Shown: positions 8,327 to 17,337 of the stretch, piece by piece
Numbering within the stretch: the stretch's first letter is position 1
Layout of the letters: the number at the start of each line of letters is the position of its first letter
NCBI RefSeq assembly: GCF_000767465.1
Contig: NZ_CP009292.1
Coordinates: 682,001-746,000, forward strand
DNA length: 64,000 bases
Direction of reading: 5' to 3'
Origin: Novosphingobium pentaromativorans US6-1
Lineage (GTDB): Bacteria; Pseudomonadota; Alphaproteobacteria; Sphingomonadales; Sphingomonadaceae
Translations under genes and position numbers: made by a program
Notes under the pieces: model-generated
Seen by the model: only the letters and a program-made list of their open reading frames with translations
The model's database searches: none
What the model was told of the DNA's origin: nothing

Positions 8327-10133
8327 CCCCATTCGTATCCTCGCCGTTGACGACATCGCCGAGAATCTCGTCGCCCTCGATGCCCTTCTCGCGGATGGAG
8401 AGGTCGAGATCCTGCAGGCCCGATCGGGCGAGGAAGCTCTGGAACTCCTGCTCTGCCACGATGTCGCACTGGCACTGCTCGATGTACAGATGCCAGGCAT
8501 GGATGGCTTCGAACTGGCCGAATTGATGCGGGGGCTCGAACGGACGCGTTCGATCCCGATCCTCTTCCTCACCGCAGTCGCCACCGATGAACGCCGCCGC
8601 TTTCGCGGCTATGAAGCAGGCGCGGTCGATTACCTCCTCAAGCCGGTCGACACCCATATCCTGCGCAGCAAGGTCAATGTCTTCACCGAGCTTTACGCCC
8701 AGCGGCGCGAACTGGCCCGCCAGCGCGACGATCTGGCCACTGCACTGGCCCGGCTCACCGCGCACAGCGACAACTCCCCGCTCGCAATCGTCGAACTCGA
8801 CAGTGCCCAGCAAGTGATTGCCTGGTCGAACGGTGCCGAGCGCCTGTTCGGCTGGCGCGCGGCGGAAGTGAAAGGATACGATGCAAGCCGGATCGACTGG
8901 CTAAGCGCCGAGGACGCGGAGACCTTCAGCACGCTGGTCGACAAGATGATTAGCGGCAAGGCGACGCGTGAAACGCATACGCTGCGCTTTCTCACCACCA
9001 CCGGCCAGACGCTGACATGCGAATGCTACTGTTCGGCAATCTACGACGCAGCCGGCCACCTGATCTCGGTCAATCTGCAGATCCTAGATATTACCGACCG
9101 GGTCCGTGCCGAGGAAGCGCAGCGCCTGCTCAATGGCGAACTCAATCACCGGGTGAAGAACACGCTTGCGACGGTACAGGCCATTTCGCGCCAGACCCTG
9201 CGTTTCTCCTCAGGTCCGGACGACTTCTCCACCACCTTCCTGGGCCGGATCGACGCACTGGCAAAGGCGCATTCGCTGCTCAGCAATGCGACCTGGCAAG
9301 GTGCCGACCTTCGCCAGTTGATTGCCGGGCAAGTCGCGATCGGCACCTTTGACCCGGCGCGCGTCAGCGTCGAGGGTCCGGATGTCGACCTGGGCTCGGA
9401 ACCGGCCCTGCATCTGGCACTGGTCCTGCATGAACTCGTTACCAATGCCCATAAGTACGGCGCCTTGTCCGGGACGCACGGCATGGTCTCGCTGACCTGG
9501 CGGATCCTCGACGATAAGCTGAAGCTGGACTGGATCGAAAGAGGCGGGCCACCGGTCCAGCTTCCGGCACGAACGGGCTTCGGCACGACAATGATCGAGC
9601 GCAGCCTTGCCGCCGACGGTGGCAGCGCAGCAATGCATGCCGACCCCGCTGGCATGAAATGGGAACTGGTCCTGCCCTGCCCGGCCTCGGCCAAAGCCGC
9701 ACGCAAACAGCCCGGCACGCATGCGGAAACCATGCAAGCGCCCGAAGTCGCAGCGCCAGCAAACACCCTCGCGAATACGCGGTTGTTCATCATCGAGGAC
9801 GAACCGCTGGTTGCGATGGAACTCATGACCATCATCGAGGATGCTGGCGGCGAAGTAGCAGGATCCGCTTCGAGTGTTGCAGCCGCGCTCGACCTCATAG
9901 AACACAAACAGGCTGACGGCGCCGTGCTGGACGGCAATCTTCGGGGGCAATCGGTGGAGGCCGTTGCCGCGCAGCTTCGTGCGCGCCGCATACCCTTTGC
10001 ATTTGTCAGCGGATATGGGCGCGAGAACCTGCCATCGGGCTACGATGAAGCGCCCCTCCTTTCGAAGCCGTTCCGGCCGGACCTGATCGTCTCCACGATC
10101 AGTGCCTTCGCATCTCTTGAAAACCACGAGTAA
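8316..10133 (+). CDS. Receiver-PAS-HWE histidine kinase-receiver protein
   Basis: A 605-residue soluble signalling protein. Domains in order: receiver (1-125, DVQMPGMDG with Asp56), a PAS domain (about 140-265), an HWE-family kinase core with LNGELNHRVKNTLATVQAI (His278), an ATPase half with HELVTNAHKYGAL and the Trp-x-Glu pair W406/E408 that names the family, and a degenerate C-terminal receiver (about 488-600, Asp539). HWE kinases include the stress-response kinases that act on PhyR in alphaproteobacteria. With no transmembrane segment it probably receives signal from the upstream hybrid kinase. The gene overlaps the CheR gene by 11 bases. Confidence 0.92.
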   Translation: MHPDPIRILAVDDIAENLVALDALLADGEVEILQARSGEEALELLLCHDVALALLDVQMPGMDGFELAELMRGLERTRSIPILFLTAVATDERRRFRGYEAGAVDYLLKPVDTHILRSKVNVFTELYAQRRELARQRDDLATALARLTAHSDNSPLAIVELDSAQQVIAWSNGAERLFGWRAAEVKGYDASRIDWLSAEDAETFSTLVDKMISGKATRETHTLRFLTTTGQTLTCECYCSAIYDAAGHLISVNLQILDITDRVRAEEAQRLLNGELNHRVKNTLATVQAISRQTLRFSSGPDDFSTTFLGRIDALAKAHSLLSNATWQGADLRQLIAGQVAIGTFDPARVSVEGPDVDLGSEPALHLALVLHELVTNAHKYGALSGTHGMVSLTWRILDDKLKLDWIERGGPPVQLPARTGFGTTMIERSLAADGGSAAMHADPAGMKWELVLPCPASAKAARKQPGTHAETMQAPEVAAPANTLANTRLFIIEDEPLVAMELMTIIEDAGGEVAGSASSVAAALDLIEHKQADGAVLDGNLRGQSVEAVAAQLRARRIPFAFVSGYGRENLPSGYDEAPLLSKPFRPDLIVSTISAFASLENHE

Positions 10134-10225
10134 GCATGAAGCAAGCCTCGCATGGTGCAAAGACAAGCCCGGGCGAATACGCGAATCGCACCCTGCGCAT
10201 GGAACGCCAAAATTCGTTTCACGAC

Positions 10226-10250
10226 TGAACACAAGGCGCTGGAGTGTTCA
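10226..10250. promoter_or_regulatory. Perfect inverted repeat upstream of L,D-transpeptidase gene
   Basis: TGAACAC (10226-10232) and GTGTTCA (10244-10250) are exact reverse complements with an 11-base spacer, about 70 bases before the transpeptidase start. Its length and spacing fit an operator for a dimeric regulator. There is no T run, so it is unlikely to be a terminator. The regulator is unknown. Confidence 0.4.
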
Positions 10251-10319
10251 CTTCTGCATCAAAATTCCTGCGATTCTGGCCCAAATCGGGTCTTAAATCA
10301 CAGGAACAAAAGCCCCATA

Positions 10320-11018
10320 ATGGGGTGCATGGTTAAATGGTCGTCCGGATACAACAGACGCAGCATGCTATTCGCAGGGGCAACACTGGCCACCGGTGCA
10401 TTGATGAAACGCTCGTCGCTGTCTCCGGTTCCCACGATCCCCGTCGCCTCGGCGCGGCCCGCGAAAGTGCCTGCGCTCGCCAGGAAACCGGTGAAGGAAT
10501 CGCGCTTCGACGTGAACCCACACCTGCTGGAGAAGGCGATGGCCGCGCTCGATGCCCATTCCGCGCGCATCGAGGATAACAGCCGGATCGCGCTGGTCGA
10601 CTTCTCGGTCTCATCCTCCAGGCGAAGAATGTATTTCCTCGACATCGAAGGCGGGAAGGCTTCGCTGATCCTGGTCGCCCACGGCTCTGGTTCGGATCCG
10701 GACCATACCGGCTTCGTCGAGCGGTTTTCAAACGCCGTCGGGTCCAACGCCTCAAGCGAGGGCACGTTCCTGACCGATGATTACTACGTCGGCAAGCACG
10801 GCCGATCACAGCGTCTGATCGGCCTCGATCCGACCAACGACAACGCCCTCGACCGGGCCATCGTGCTGCATAGCGCGTGGTACGCGAATGAAGACATGAT
10901 CGATACGCACGGCATGCTCGGACGCAGCCAGGGATGCTTTGCGGTTGGCGAAAAGCACCTTGACGATCTTTTCTCGTTCCTGGGCAAGGGCCGGATGATC
11001 TACGCGGGCCGTGCCTGA
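10320..11018 (+). CDS. Murein L,D-transpeptidase catalytic-domain protein (YkuD_2 type), exported
   Basis: A 233-residue envelope protein. The N-terminus has a twin-arginine-like export signal (YNRRSMLFAGATLATGAL), so Tat export is possible. The C-terminal half carries the active-site region HGMLGRSQGCFAV with the likely nucleophile Cys206, and a His further upstream (VLHSAWYAN). This fits the YkuD_2 subfamily, which is distinct from the classical YkuD fold members. Expected role: 3-3 cross-linking or remodelling of peptidoglycan in the periplasm. Start codons at 10320 and 10329 are both possible. A second, different L,D-transpeptidase follows 83 bases later. Confidence 0.85.
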   Translation: MGCMVKWSSGYNRRSMLFAGATLATGALMKRSSLSPVPTIPVASARPAKVPALARKPVKESRFDVNPHLLEKAMAALDAHSARIEDNSRIALVDFSVSSSRRRMYFLDIEGGKASLILVAHGSGSDPDHTGFVERFSNAVGSNASSEGTFLTDDYYVGKHGRSQRLIGLDPTNDNALDRAIVLHSAWYANEDMIDTHGMLGRSQGCFAVGEKHLDDLFSFLGKGRMIYAGRA

Positions 11019-11101
11019 ACGCATTGGCGGCGGATATCGCGCCAGCGTGCAACATCGGCGCTCCACAATCGTTAACATACAGGTCTTTCAAGGAGATCTG
11101 T

Positions 11102-12532
11102 GTGCGAACCAATGCCATTGCCGCCTCGATCATGGCCCTGGCCGTGACGCTTGCCGGGTGCGAGCAGACATCTGCGGATGCCAATGGCCAGACCGTTGGC
11201 GCGAGCCAGTTGCGCTGGAGTTCGTCAAGCGCGCGGCAACTTCGCAATGCGCTGGACCAACGCGCGATGCACGGTCTCGACCATCTCACTTTCGCCGCGG
11301 ATGGTGCGTCGCAGGCGGACGAGGCGCTTACCCAGGAAGCGCTGCGATACGCGCGCGCACTTGCCCAGGGCGCTGCCTCGCCGGAAGAACTCTTCGAGAT
11401 CTACACCATCAGGCGCCCTCACCCCGATCTTCTGCAAGGGCTGCGCCAGGCCCTTGCCGAGGACAAGCTCGATAACTGGCTGAATAGCCTTGCCCCGCAA
11501 AGCGACGCTTATCGCCGCCTGTCACAAGCCTATAAGGATCTGAAAGCAAAGAAGGCTGCTCCTGCCCCGCAAATTCCACTCAAGGACGATCCTGTTGAGC
11601 CCGGCGACAGCGATCCGCGCGTCCCGGCCATTGCCCGCCAGCTTGCCGCGTCTGACTACCTGTCGAACACGCCAGGCTCAGTCGATCGCTACACGCCGGA
11701 CATGGTGCGCGCCGTCAAGCGGATGCAGGCGGACTATGGCATCAGGCCCGACGGTATCATCGGCAAGGACGCGCTGGAGATCCTCAACCTCTCGGATGCA
11801 GACAGGGCCCGCGCACTTGCCGTCGCCATGGAGCGTCTGCGCTGGCTGGATCGCAATCCGCCAGCCACACGCATCGACGTCAATACCGCCGCAGGCCAGC
11901 TGACGTACTGGCGGAATGGCAAGGCGGTCGACACCCGCAAGGCCATCGTCGGCGAACCGGGCAAGGAGACGCCTCAACTGGGATCTCCCATTTACCGCCT
12001 TGTGGCGAACCCTACATGGACCATCCCGCGCTCGATCCAGGAAAAGGAATTCGCCGGCAAGGACCGGGCCTATCTGCACAGTCACAACATGGCCTGGCAG
12101 GATGGCTGGATCGTCCAGCAATCCGGCCCGGATAACGCCTTGGGTCTGGTCAAGTTCGACATGAAGAACGACCATGCGATCTATCTGCATGATACCCCCG
12201 CCAAATCGCTGTTCGATCAGGTACAGCGGCAACGAAGTCACGGCTGCGTCCGGGTAGAAGATGCACCGGGCTTTGCCGAGATGCTGGCGCGCGATGAAGG
12301 CGTTCTCGACCAGTGGCGTAAGGCGCGGGAAAAGGGGGAGGAAACCTTCGTGTCGCTGCCCCGCGAAATTCCCGTCAGGCTGCTCTACCAGACAGTCCTG
12401 TTTGACGCGGGAGGCGAACCGGTGGTCCGCGCCGATCCTTATGGCTGGAACGATCGCGTAGCCGCGGCCCTGGGCTTCGCCCCGGGCAATAGCCATCTGC
12501 TGCGCACCTCGAACAGCGACGTCGGTCCCTGA
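11102..12532 (+). CDS. L,D-transpeptidase of the YcbB/LdtD type, lipoprotein
   Basis: A 476-residue enzyme making direct 3-3 peptidoglycan cross-links. The GTG at 11102 is chosen because AAGGAG lies just upstream and the next residues (VRTNAIAASIMALAVTLAGC) form a lipoprotein signal with lipobox LAGC. A peptidoglycan-binding helix bundle follows (YTPDMVRAVKRMQADYGIRP at about 200), then the catalytic domain with HDTPAKSLF and RSHGCVRVED, nucleophile Cys382. Length and order match YcbB/LdtD rather than the small ErfK/YnhG type. Probably anchored in the envelope. YcbB-type enzymes are linked to envelope-stress and beta-lactam survival. Confidence 0.9.
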   Translation: MRTNAIAASIMALAVTLAGCEQTSADANGQTVGASQLRWSSSSARQLRNALDQRAMHGLDHLTFAADGASQADEALTQEALRYARALAQGAASPEELFEIYTIRRPHPDLLQGLRQALAEDKLDNWLNSLAPQSDAYRRLSQAYKDLKAKKAAPAPQIPLKDDPVEPGDSDPRVPAIARQLAASDYLSNTPGSVDRYTPDMVRAVKRMQADYGIRPDGIIGKDALEILNLSDADRARALAVAMERLRWLDRNPPATRIDVNTAAGQLTYWRNGKAVDTRKAIVGEPGKETPQLGSPIYRLVANPTWTIPRSIQEKEFAGKDRAYLHSHNMAWQDGWIVQQSGPDNALGLVKFDMKNDHAIYLHDTPAKSLFDQVQRQRSHGCVRVEDAPGFAEMLARDEGVLDQWRKAREKGEETFVSLPREIPVRLLYQTVLFDAGGEPVVRADPYGWNDRVAAALGFAPGNSHLLRTSNSDVGP

Positions 12533-12556
12533 CAGCGTTCCGGCGCGTCCCACCCG

Positions 12557-13372
12557 TCATCGGAAACCGAAACCGATGCGCGCCGCGACACTGGCAGCAG
12601 GCGCGCCCTCGCTGAGACCGGCGGCGCCTTCGACGCTCAGCCGAATGTTGTCATTGAAGCCGGTGCCGACGCCAAGGCCAACCGCCTGCCTGTCGGGAAG
12701 CGTGCCAGTTGCCGCCTGCTCATAGGAATAGGACAATGCCGCAAAGGAGCGATCGCCAAGGTTCAAGCGCGCGCCGGCCGCGCCGCCAAGCGTATTGCGC
12801 ACGTCGAACCCGTCCGGCTCGCCAAGCACCGTATAACTGAGCGATGCGAAGGGAACGATCGCGCCCATGGGGCGGGCGACCTGCCCGCTTACCGCGTAGT
12901 CCACCTTGCCCGTGCCGAGCCCCTTGGCGCTCGATGCCGTCGGCACCTTGATGGAAGAAGCCAGCGACGTCGCAAAGCCGGCAACCGGCAGGTCCACGGC
13001 CGCCTGCAAGGTGAGATCGCCGATCCCCTCGCGCGCGGTCCGCTCGCGACTAACCGTGTCGGTACCAAGCAAGGGCGTGCCGAACAGGCCGCCCTGACTG
13101 ACGATGACACCGATCGGCGCAGTCGTGCGCATATAGGGAAGCGAGGCAGCAAGGTGGAATCGCCCTTTCTTCACCGAGACGGAAAAAGGAATCGACAGCG
13201 TTTCGAATTTGTCCTCGGTTCCGAAGTCGCCTTGCTGATACGAAATGCCGGTGCTGGCTTCGCCGGACCATTGCGATGCAGAGCCAGGCGTTGTCTCTGC
13301 ATCGCGTGCGTATGCGGGGGTTGTCATCAGCGGCAGCACAAAGGTTGCCGCGCAGGCATAAATCAAGCGCAT
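12557..13372 (-). CDS. Outer-membrane beta-barrel protein, transporter-like
   Basis: A 271-residue protein with a clear signal peptide (MRLIYACAATFVLPLMTTPAYA) and an alternating hydrophobic/polar pattern ending in RIGFGF-R. This is typical of small outer-membrane barrels of the MetA-pathway/transporter-like kind (PF13557 family appearance). It converges with the YcbB-type gene, only 24 bases between stops. It probably sits in the outer membrane as a channel for hydrophobic or aromatic compounds, but the substrate is not readable. No neighbouring catabolic gene is close enough to assign one. Confidence 0.65.
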   Translation of the reverse strand: MRLIYACAATFVLPLMTTPAYARDAETTPGSASQWSGEASTGISYQQGDFGTEDKFETLSIPFSVSVKKGRFHLAASLPYMRTTAPIGVIVSQGGLFGTPLLGTDTVSRERTAREGIGDLTLQAAVDLPVAGFATSLASSIKVPTASSAKGLGTGKVDYAVSGQVARPMGAIVPFASLSYTVLGEPDGFDVRNTLGGAAGARLNLGDRSFAALSYSYEQAATGTLPDRQAVGLGVGTGFNDNIRLSVEGAAGLSEGAPAASVAARIGFGFR

Positions 13373-13676
13373 AAGGAATCTCGTTCATTCGATTTCTGGA
13401 AGAGTCGAAAGGATGGTCGAAAGCCTACCCTGGCGGGACGCCGGTGGGCATCGCCGCCATCGTCGCAAAGGAATTCATGGGCTCGCCTCCTGCCGAATTG
13501 TAGTTCCGGCCCGTCACACGCGGTGTCGAGCCATCGATGCAGAAACGAATGCTCCGCCAGGTTTCATCCATGCGTCCGCAAATTTTGCCAAAAAACACCG
13601 GATGGTGCGAATGGCTTTACAGAAGCCATAGCCGTGTTAAGCCTCGCGATAACGACGGGGCGGGGGAGGCTTGAAG

Positions 13677-14735
13677 ATGATCAAGGGGGCAAGGGTTCCC
13701 GAGCGGGCTTATCTGATCGTTCTCTGGGCGGTGTCGGTTATCTTCGCCGGGTTCATCGTCGGCTTCGGCAATCTCGTCATCGGTGACCTGCCGCAGGTGG
13801 AGACGAGCGTCTCGCCTGAACAGTTTGTCGACAAGACGCGGGACCGGAAGCTGCGGACGGAGCTGAAGCAGGCCGAGGATCGCACCGGCGCAATCGACGA
13901 CAAGCTGCAGATCGCGCGGCTCCAGCTCGAACAGGCCCGCCGCGCCTCGCAGACCGCCACCGAGACGTTCCAGGCCTGGATCCAGACCCGCACGGCGACG
14001 ACCGATCCACAGCAGGACCCCGAAGTCATCCAGCGCACCCGCCAGCTTGAACAGCTCAAGGGCAGTGAACGTGCGATCCAGGGCAGGATCAACACGCTGG
14101 AGAACGAGCGCCTGCCGCTCGAGCAGCGCGCCGAGGCCCTGCGTCAGGAGCAGAACGACCTGCAGGACGCCGCCTATCCGGCTTATGAAAAAGCGCTGTT
14201 CTGGCAGGAGCTGCGCATATTCCTGTTGCGCCTGGCACTCACCCTGCCGATGCTGCTGCTGGCGGCCTGGCTGGTCGCCAAGCGGCGCAAAGGCGCCTAC
14301 TGGCCCCTGTCACGCGGCTTCGTGATCGCCGCTGTATTCGTGTTCTTCGTCGAACTCGTGCCCTACTTACCCAGTTACGGCGGCTATATCCGCTATGGCG
14401 TAGGCATCCTGCTGACCGTTGCGGCCGGGCACTTCCTCATCAAGAACATGCGCCACTATCTCGAAAAACGCCGGGAAGTGGAGGCGCAGGCCGAGGAAGA
14501 ACGGCGCAAGCTCGTCTCGCATGACGAGGCTTTCAAGAAGATGTCCGCCAAGGTCTGCCCGGGCTGCGATCGGCCGATCGCAGCAATGGAAGGCAGCGAG
14601 ACGAACTTCTGCGTCCATTGCGGAATGACGCTCTTCAACCACTGCAGCAAGTGCGACGCCCGCAAGATGGCCTTCTTCCGGTATTGCATGGCTTGCGGCA
14701 CCCCGGCGCAGGACGCCGCGAAGGCAGGCGCCTGA
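13677..14735 (+). CDS. Membrane protein with periplasmic coiled coil and two zinc ribbons
   Basis: A 352-residue protein of unknown function. It has an N-terminal membrane helix (about 12-35), a long Gln/Glu/Arg-rich coiled coil (about 50-170), two or three further hydrophobic segments (about 175-260), a basic coiled stretch, and a C-terminal pair of Cys4 zinc ribbons: CPGC with CVHC, then CSKC with CMAC. The ribbons should face the cytoplasm. The ATG at 13677 follows GGGGGAGG; a TTG six bases earlier is less likely. No enzyme motif is visible. A scaffold between envelope and cytoplasm is a guess. Confidence 0.75.
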   Translation: MIKGARVPERAYLIVLWAVSVIFAGFIVGFGNLVIGDLPQVETSVSPEQFVDKTRDRKLRTELKQAEDRTGAIDDKLQIARLQLEQARRASQTATETFQAWIQTRTATTDPQQDPEVIQRTRQLEQLKGSERAIQGRINTLENERLPLEQRAEALRQEQNDLQDAAYPAYEKALFWQELRIFLLRLALTLPMLLLAAWLVAKRRKGAYWPLSRGFVIAAVFVFFVELVPYLPSYGGYIRYGVGILLTVAAGHFLIKNMRHYLEKRREVEAQAEEERRKLVSHDEAFKKMSAKVCPGCDRPIAAMEGSETNFCVHCGMTLFNHCSKCDARKMAFFRYCMACGTPAQDAAKAGA

Positions 14736-14884
14736 GGGGCAAGTTCAATGCTCTCGCCCTGCTCTCATGGCGCCGCTGCGCGTCTGAATGCGAAGTTCTG
14801 GCCTTCCGGCAGATTCTCCCCCAAGATTATGCTCAAGTTCCAGAGCTCCTCTGACATCAATCGCCATCCAAACGAGGCTTACGG

Positions 14885-15688
14885 ATGACTCTCGCACAAA
14901 CATATGGAGGGATGCTCCATGCAGCTCTTCGCGCACGCAAGACGCTGCCGCCCCTGATCAACGCGAACCCCTCGCTCTCGGTGGATGATGCTTATGCGAT
15001 CAGCCTCGACCTTCTGTCCCGCCGCCTGGCGGACGGGGAAAAACTGATCGGCAAGAAGATTGGCGCCACCAGCAAGGCAGTTCAGGACATGCTCGGCGTT
15101 GACCGGCCCGACTTCGGGTTCCTGACTGACTGGATGTGCGTCGAGGATCTGATCGACATCAACGACAAGGCCCTTATCGCCCCTCGGGCGGAAGCTGAAA
15201 TCGCGTTTGTGCTGAAAGATGAGATCAAGGGTCCCGGCGTATCAGCCGCCGATGTCATGGCTGCGACGCGATGCATCATTCCGTGCTTCGAAATTGTCGA
15301 CAGTCGCATTGCGGACTGGAACATCTCCATCGTCGATACTGTCGCCGACAATGCTTCGTGCGGCGTATTCGTGCTGGGAGCGGAGCGCCTCGATCCCGCC
15401 GGACTCGAGCTGCCGAACCTGCACGTCACAGTCACAAAGAACGGCGAGCCGCTCTCCGAAGGGTATGGCCACGCAGTACAAGGCGATCCGGCGCAGGCTG
15501 TCGCGTGGCTTGCCAACACGCTGAGCGAATACGGCGTCGCCCTGAATGCAGGCGATGTCATTCTCTCCGGTTCGATGGTCCCGCTTGCTCCAGCAGTGAA
15601 AGGCGACCGTTTCGAAATGACCCTGAGCGACTGCAACCCTGACGCTGGCGGCCGCAAGCTCGGCTCCTGCGCCGCCGAATTCGTCTGA
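14885..15688 (+). CDS. 2-keto-4-pentenoate hydratase / fumarylacetoacetate hydrolase family protein
   Basis: A 267-residue cytoplasmic enzyme that would hydrate 2-hydroxypenta-2,4-dienoate to 4-hydroxy-2-oxovalerate in meta-cleavage of aromatics. Family signs are LIGKKIGATSKAVQDMLGV near residue 55, the metal-binding region with AEAEIAFVLK (about 102-111), FEIVDSRIADW (about 136-146), and LSGSMVPLAPAVKGD near the C-terminus. Length matches the MhpD/DmpE/XylJ group. GAGG precedes the ATG. No aldolase (MhpE), acylating dehydrogenase (MhpF) or ring-cleavage dioxygenase is adjacent, so here it is an orphan or serves a distant pathway. Confidence 0.9.
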   Translation: MTLAQTYGGMLHAALRARKTLPPLINANPSLSVDDAYAISLDLLSRRLADGEKLIGKKIGATSKAVQDMLGVDRPDFGFLTDWMCVEDLIDINDKALIAPRAEAEIAFVLKDEIKGPGVSAADVMAATRCIIPCFEIVDSRIADWNISIVDTVADNASCGVFVLGAERLDPAGLELPNLHVTVTKNGEPLSEGYGHAVQGDPAQAVAWLANTLSEYGVALNAGDVILSGSMVPLAPAVKGDRFEMTLSDCNPDAGGRKLGSCAAEFV

Positions 15689-16073
15689 AGGGTCGCGGCG
15701 GGCCGCCTGATCAGCCGTGTCGGGGTTCAGCCCCCACAGAGGGTACATGTCAGTGGCCTGCAATCTCGTCACAGACCTGGAAGCTCAGCCGGGCGGCTGT
15801 ATGATTTGCTTCAACATGACGAAATGCACTGGCCTTCGAAATGACCAGCACGGCCTTCTTGTCGGGGCCGTCTCGCAGAAACGGGGAATGACTCTTTCAA
15901 TTGCATTTCAATACGTGGTCAATCGCGCATTGAGCACCGAAGCTGCGACCAGTGCATTGAACAAGCTACTGACAGGTCGTCATAATCCTGAAAATCTCAA
16001 CCCATATCGGCCAGGAGGACTGCCTTCGCACAACCGGCGGCGGCATTTGTAAAAACAGGAAAGGACGATCCCG
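15689..16073. other. Intergenic region without convincing gene
   Basis: An open frame of 111 codons (15717-16052, plus) crosses this stretch, but it has no recognisable domain, no good ribosome-binding site, a weak start and an Arg/His/Pro-rich end typical of random high-GC frames. No strong hairpin was noticed. It probably holds the promoter of the downstream SurE-like gene. Confidence 0.45.
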
Positions 16074-17045
16074 ATGCTGACGCGATTACTGCTTGCTAGC
16101 GCCCTTATGGCCACCCCTGCGCTCGCCCAGGCGCGCAATATCGTTATCGCGAACGACGATGGGCTCACGAGTAATGTCGTTGCTCTCTACAAGGCACTGA
16201 AGGCCGAAGGGCACGATGTCATCGTTTCCGTCCCCTGCAGTGGACAAAGCGGCATGGGCGGCGCGGTAAGATTCATGCGCCCGATCGGCCCTCTCGCGCA
16301 GGACTGCCACAATGCGGCGGCGAAAAAGGGCGATCCGGGTGTTGGGCCGATTTCACGCGAAGGCATTCCGGCCCGGGATTTCAATTATGTCGACGGCACA
16401 CCGGTGATGGCACTCCTTTACGGTCTGGACATCGCGGCACAGAAGCGATGGGGCAAAGCCCCCGACCTGGTGCTGTCGGGCCCCAACGAAGGACAGAACC
16501 TAGGGCAAATCAGTGTCAGCTCGGGCACCGTCAACGTGGTGCAATACGCTTCCGCTCGCGGCATCCCGGCCGTAGCCTTGAGCGCCGGCGCGGACACCGC
16601 GGACGACGAAAACCTCGCCAACCCGAAATCCGCAAGAGTAGCCGCACTGACCGCCCAGCTCGTCGATGCACTCCAAGCCGGAGCTGACGACAAGCCGCTG
16701 CTTCCTGCACATGTCTCCCTCAACGTCAACTTCCCCGACGATCTTTCCAGGGACGCCTGGGCGCCGACTGAAGTCGGCACCTACAACGCCTACACGGTTC
16801 GTTTTGCCGAGGACATGAGCCAGTCTCCGCTAGCCCGCGCCACCGGTGCCGGCAACCAGGAACTGCCAGGCGTTGTCATCGACATGAACAACGCCGAGCC
16901 CGACTCCTCGCAGGAGGATGACGAAAGCGTGGTCGTACGCAATGCCATCACCATCTCGGTGATGCAGCCCGGCTTCGGCACCCATGACGGTCTAGGCGGC
17001 GGCATCCTCCATCAGCTTGCAGAGCGGCTTTCCTCCGGAAACTAG
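16074..17045 (+). CDS. SurE-family 5'/3'-nucleotidase, exported
   Basis: A 323-residue acid phosphatase related to SurE. The first 19 residues (MLTRLLLASALMATPALAQ) are a signal peptide, unlike cytoplasmic SurE. Next come the metal-binding IVIANDDGLTSN (Asp-Asp pair), VSVPCSGQSGMGG, and LSGPNEGQNLG with the conserved Asn. Expected reaction: dephosphorylation of nucleoside monophosphates, here in the periplasm, which would help scavenging of phosphate or nucleosides. AGGA precedes the ATG. A TonB-dependent receptor follows 292 bases downstream in the same direction, but no operon link is proven. Confidence 0.85.
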   Translation: MLTRLLLASALMATPALAQARNIVIANDDGLTSNVVALYKALKAEGHDVIVSVPCSGQSGMGGAVRFMRPIGPLAQDCHNAAAKKGDPGVGPISREGIPARDFNYVDGTPVMALLYGLDIAAQKRWGKAPDLVLSGPNEGQNLGQISVSSGTVNVVQYASARGIPAVALSAGADTADDENLANPKSARVAALTAQLVDALQAGADDKPLLPAHVSLNVNFPDDLSRDAWAPTEVGTYNAYTVRFAEDMSQSPLARATGAGNQELPGVVIDMNNAEPDSSQEDDESVVVRNAITISVMQPGFGTHDGLGGGILHQLAERLSSGN

Positions 17046-17337
17046 CGTTCCGGCTTCGCTTCGCGTCGCCCGATTACTCGCATTCAGGCGGCGCGATGCG
17101 AACTTATTCACCAGCGGCCCGGATCCCGGCTTTCCCGGTGAAGCATGGCGCAGACGAATACGTGGCGAAAGTGCAACGGCGCAGCAGAAATTTGCAGACG
17201 CCGTGCAGCTGCCGCGAGCCAAGACGCAAAGAACCGATTACATGTCTGCCCAGGAGGAAAGTGAAACCTGAGAACAAGACCTTCGTAGGATTAAATATAT
17301 AATATTCAATCATTTCTCCATTAGGGAGGGGAACGAA

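Noticed and set aside
15717..16052. Possible 111-residue gene before the SurE-like gene
   Set aside because: No domain, weak start region and random-looking composition; reported only as intergenic.
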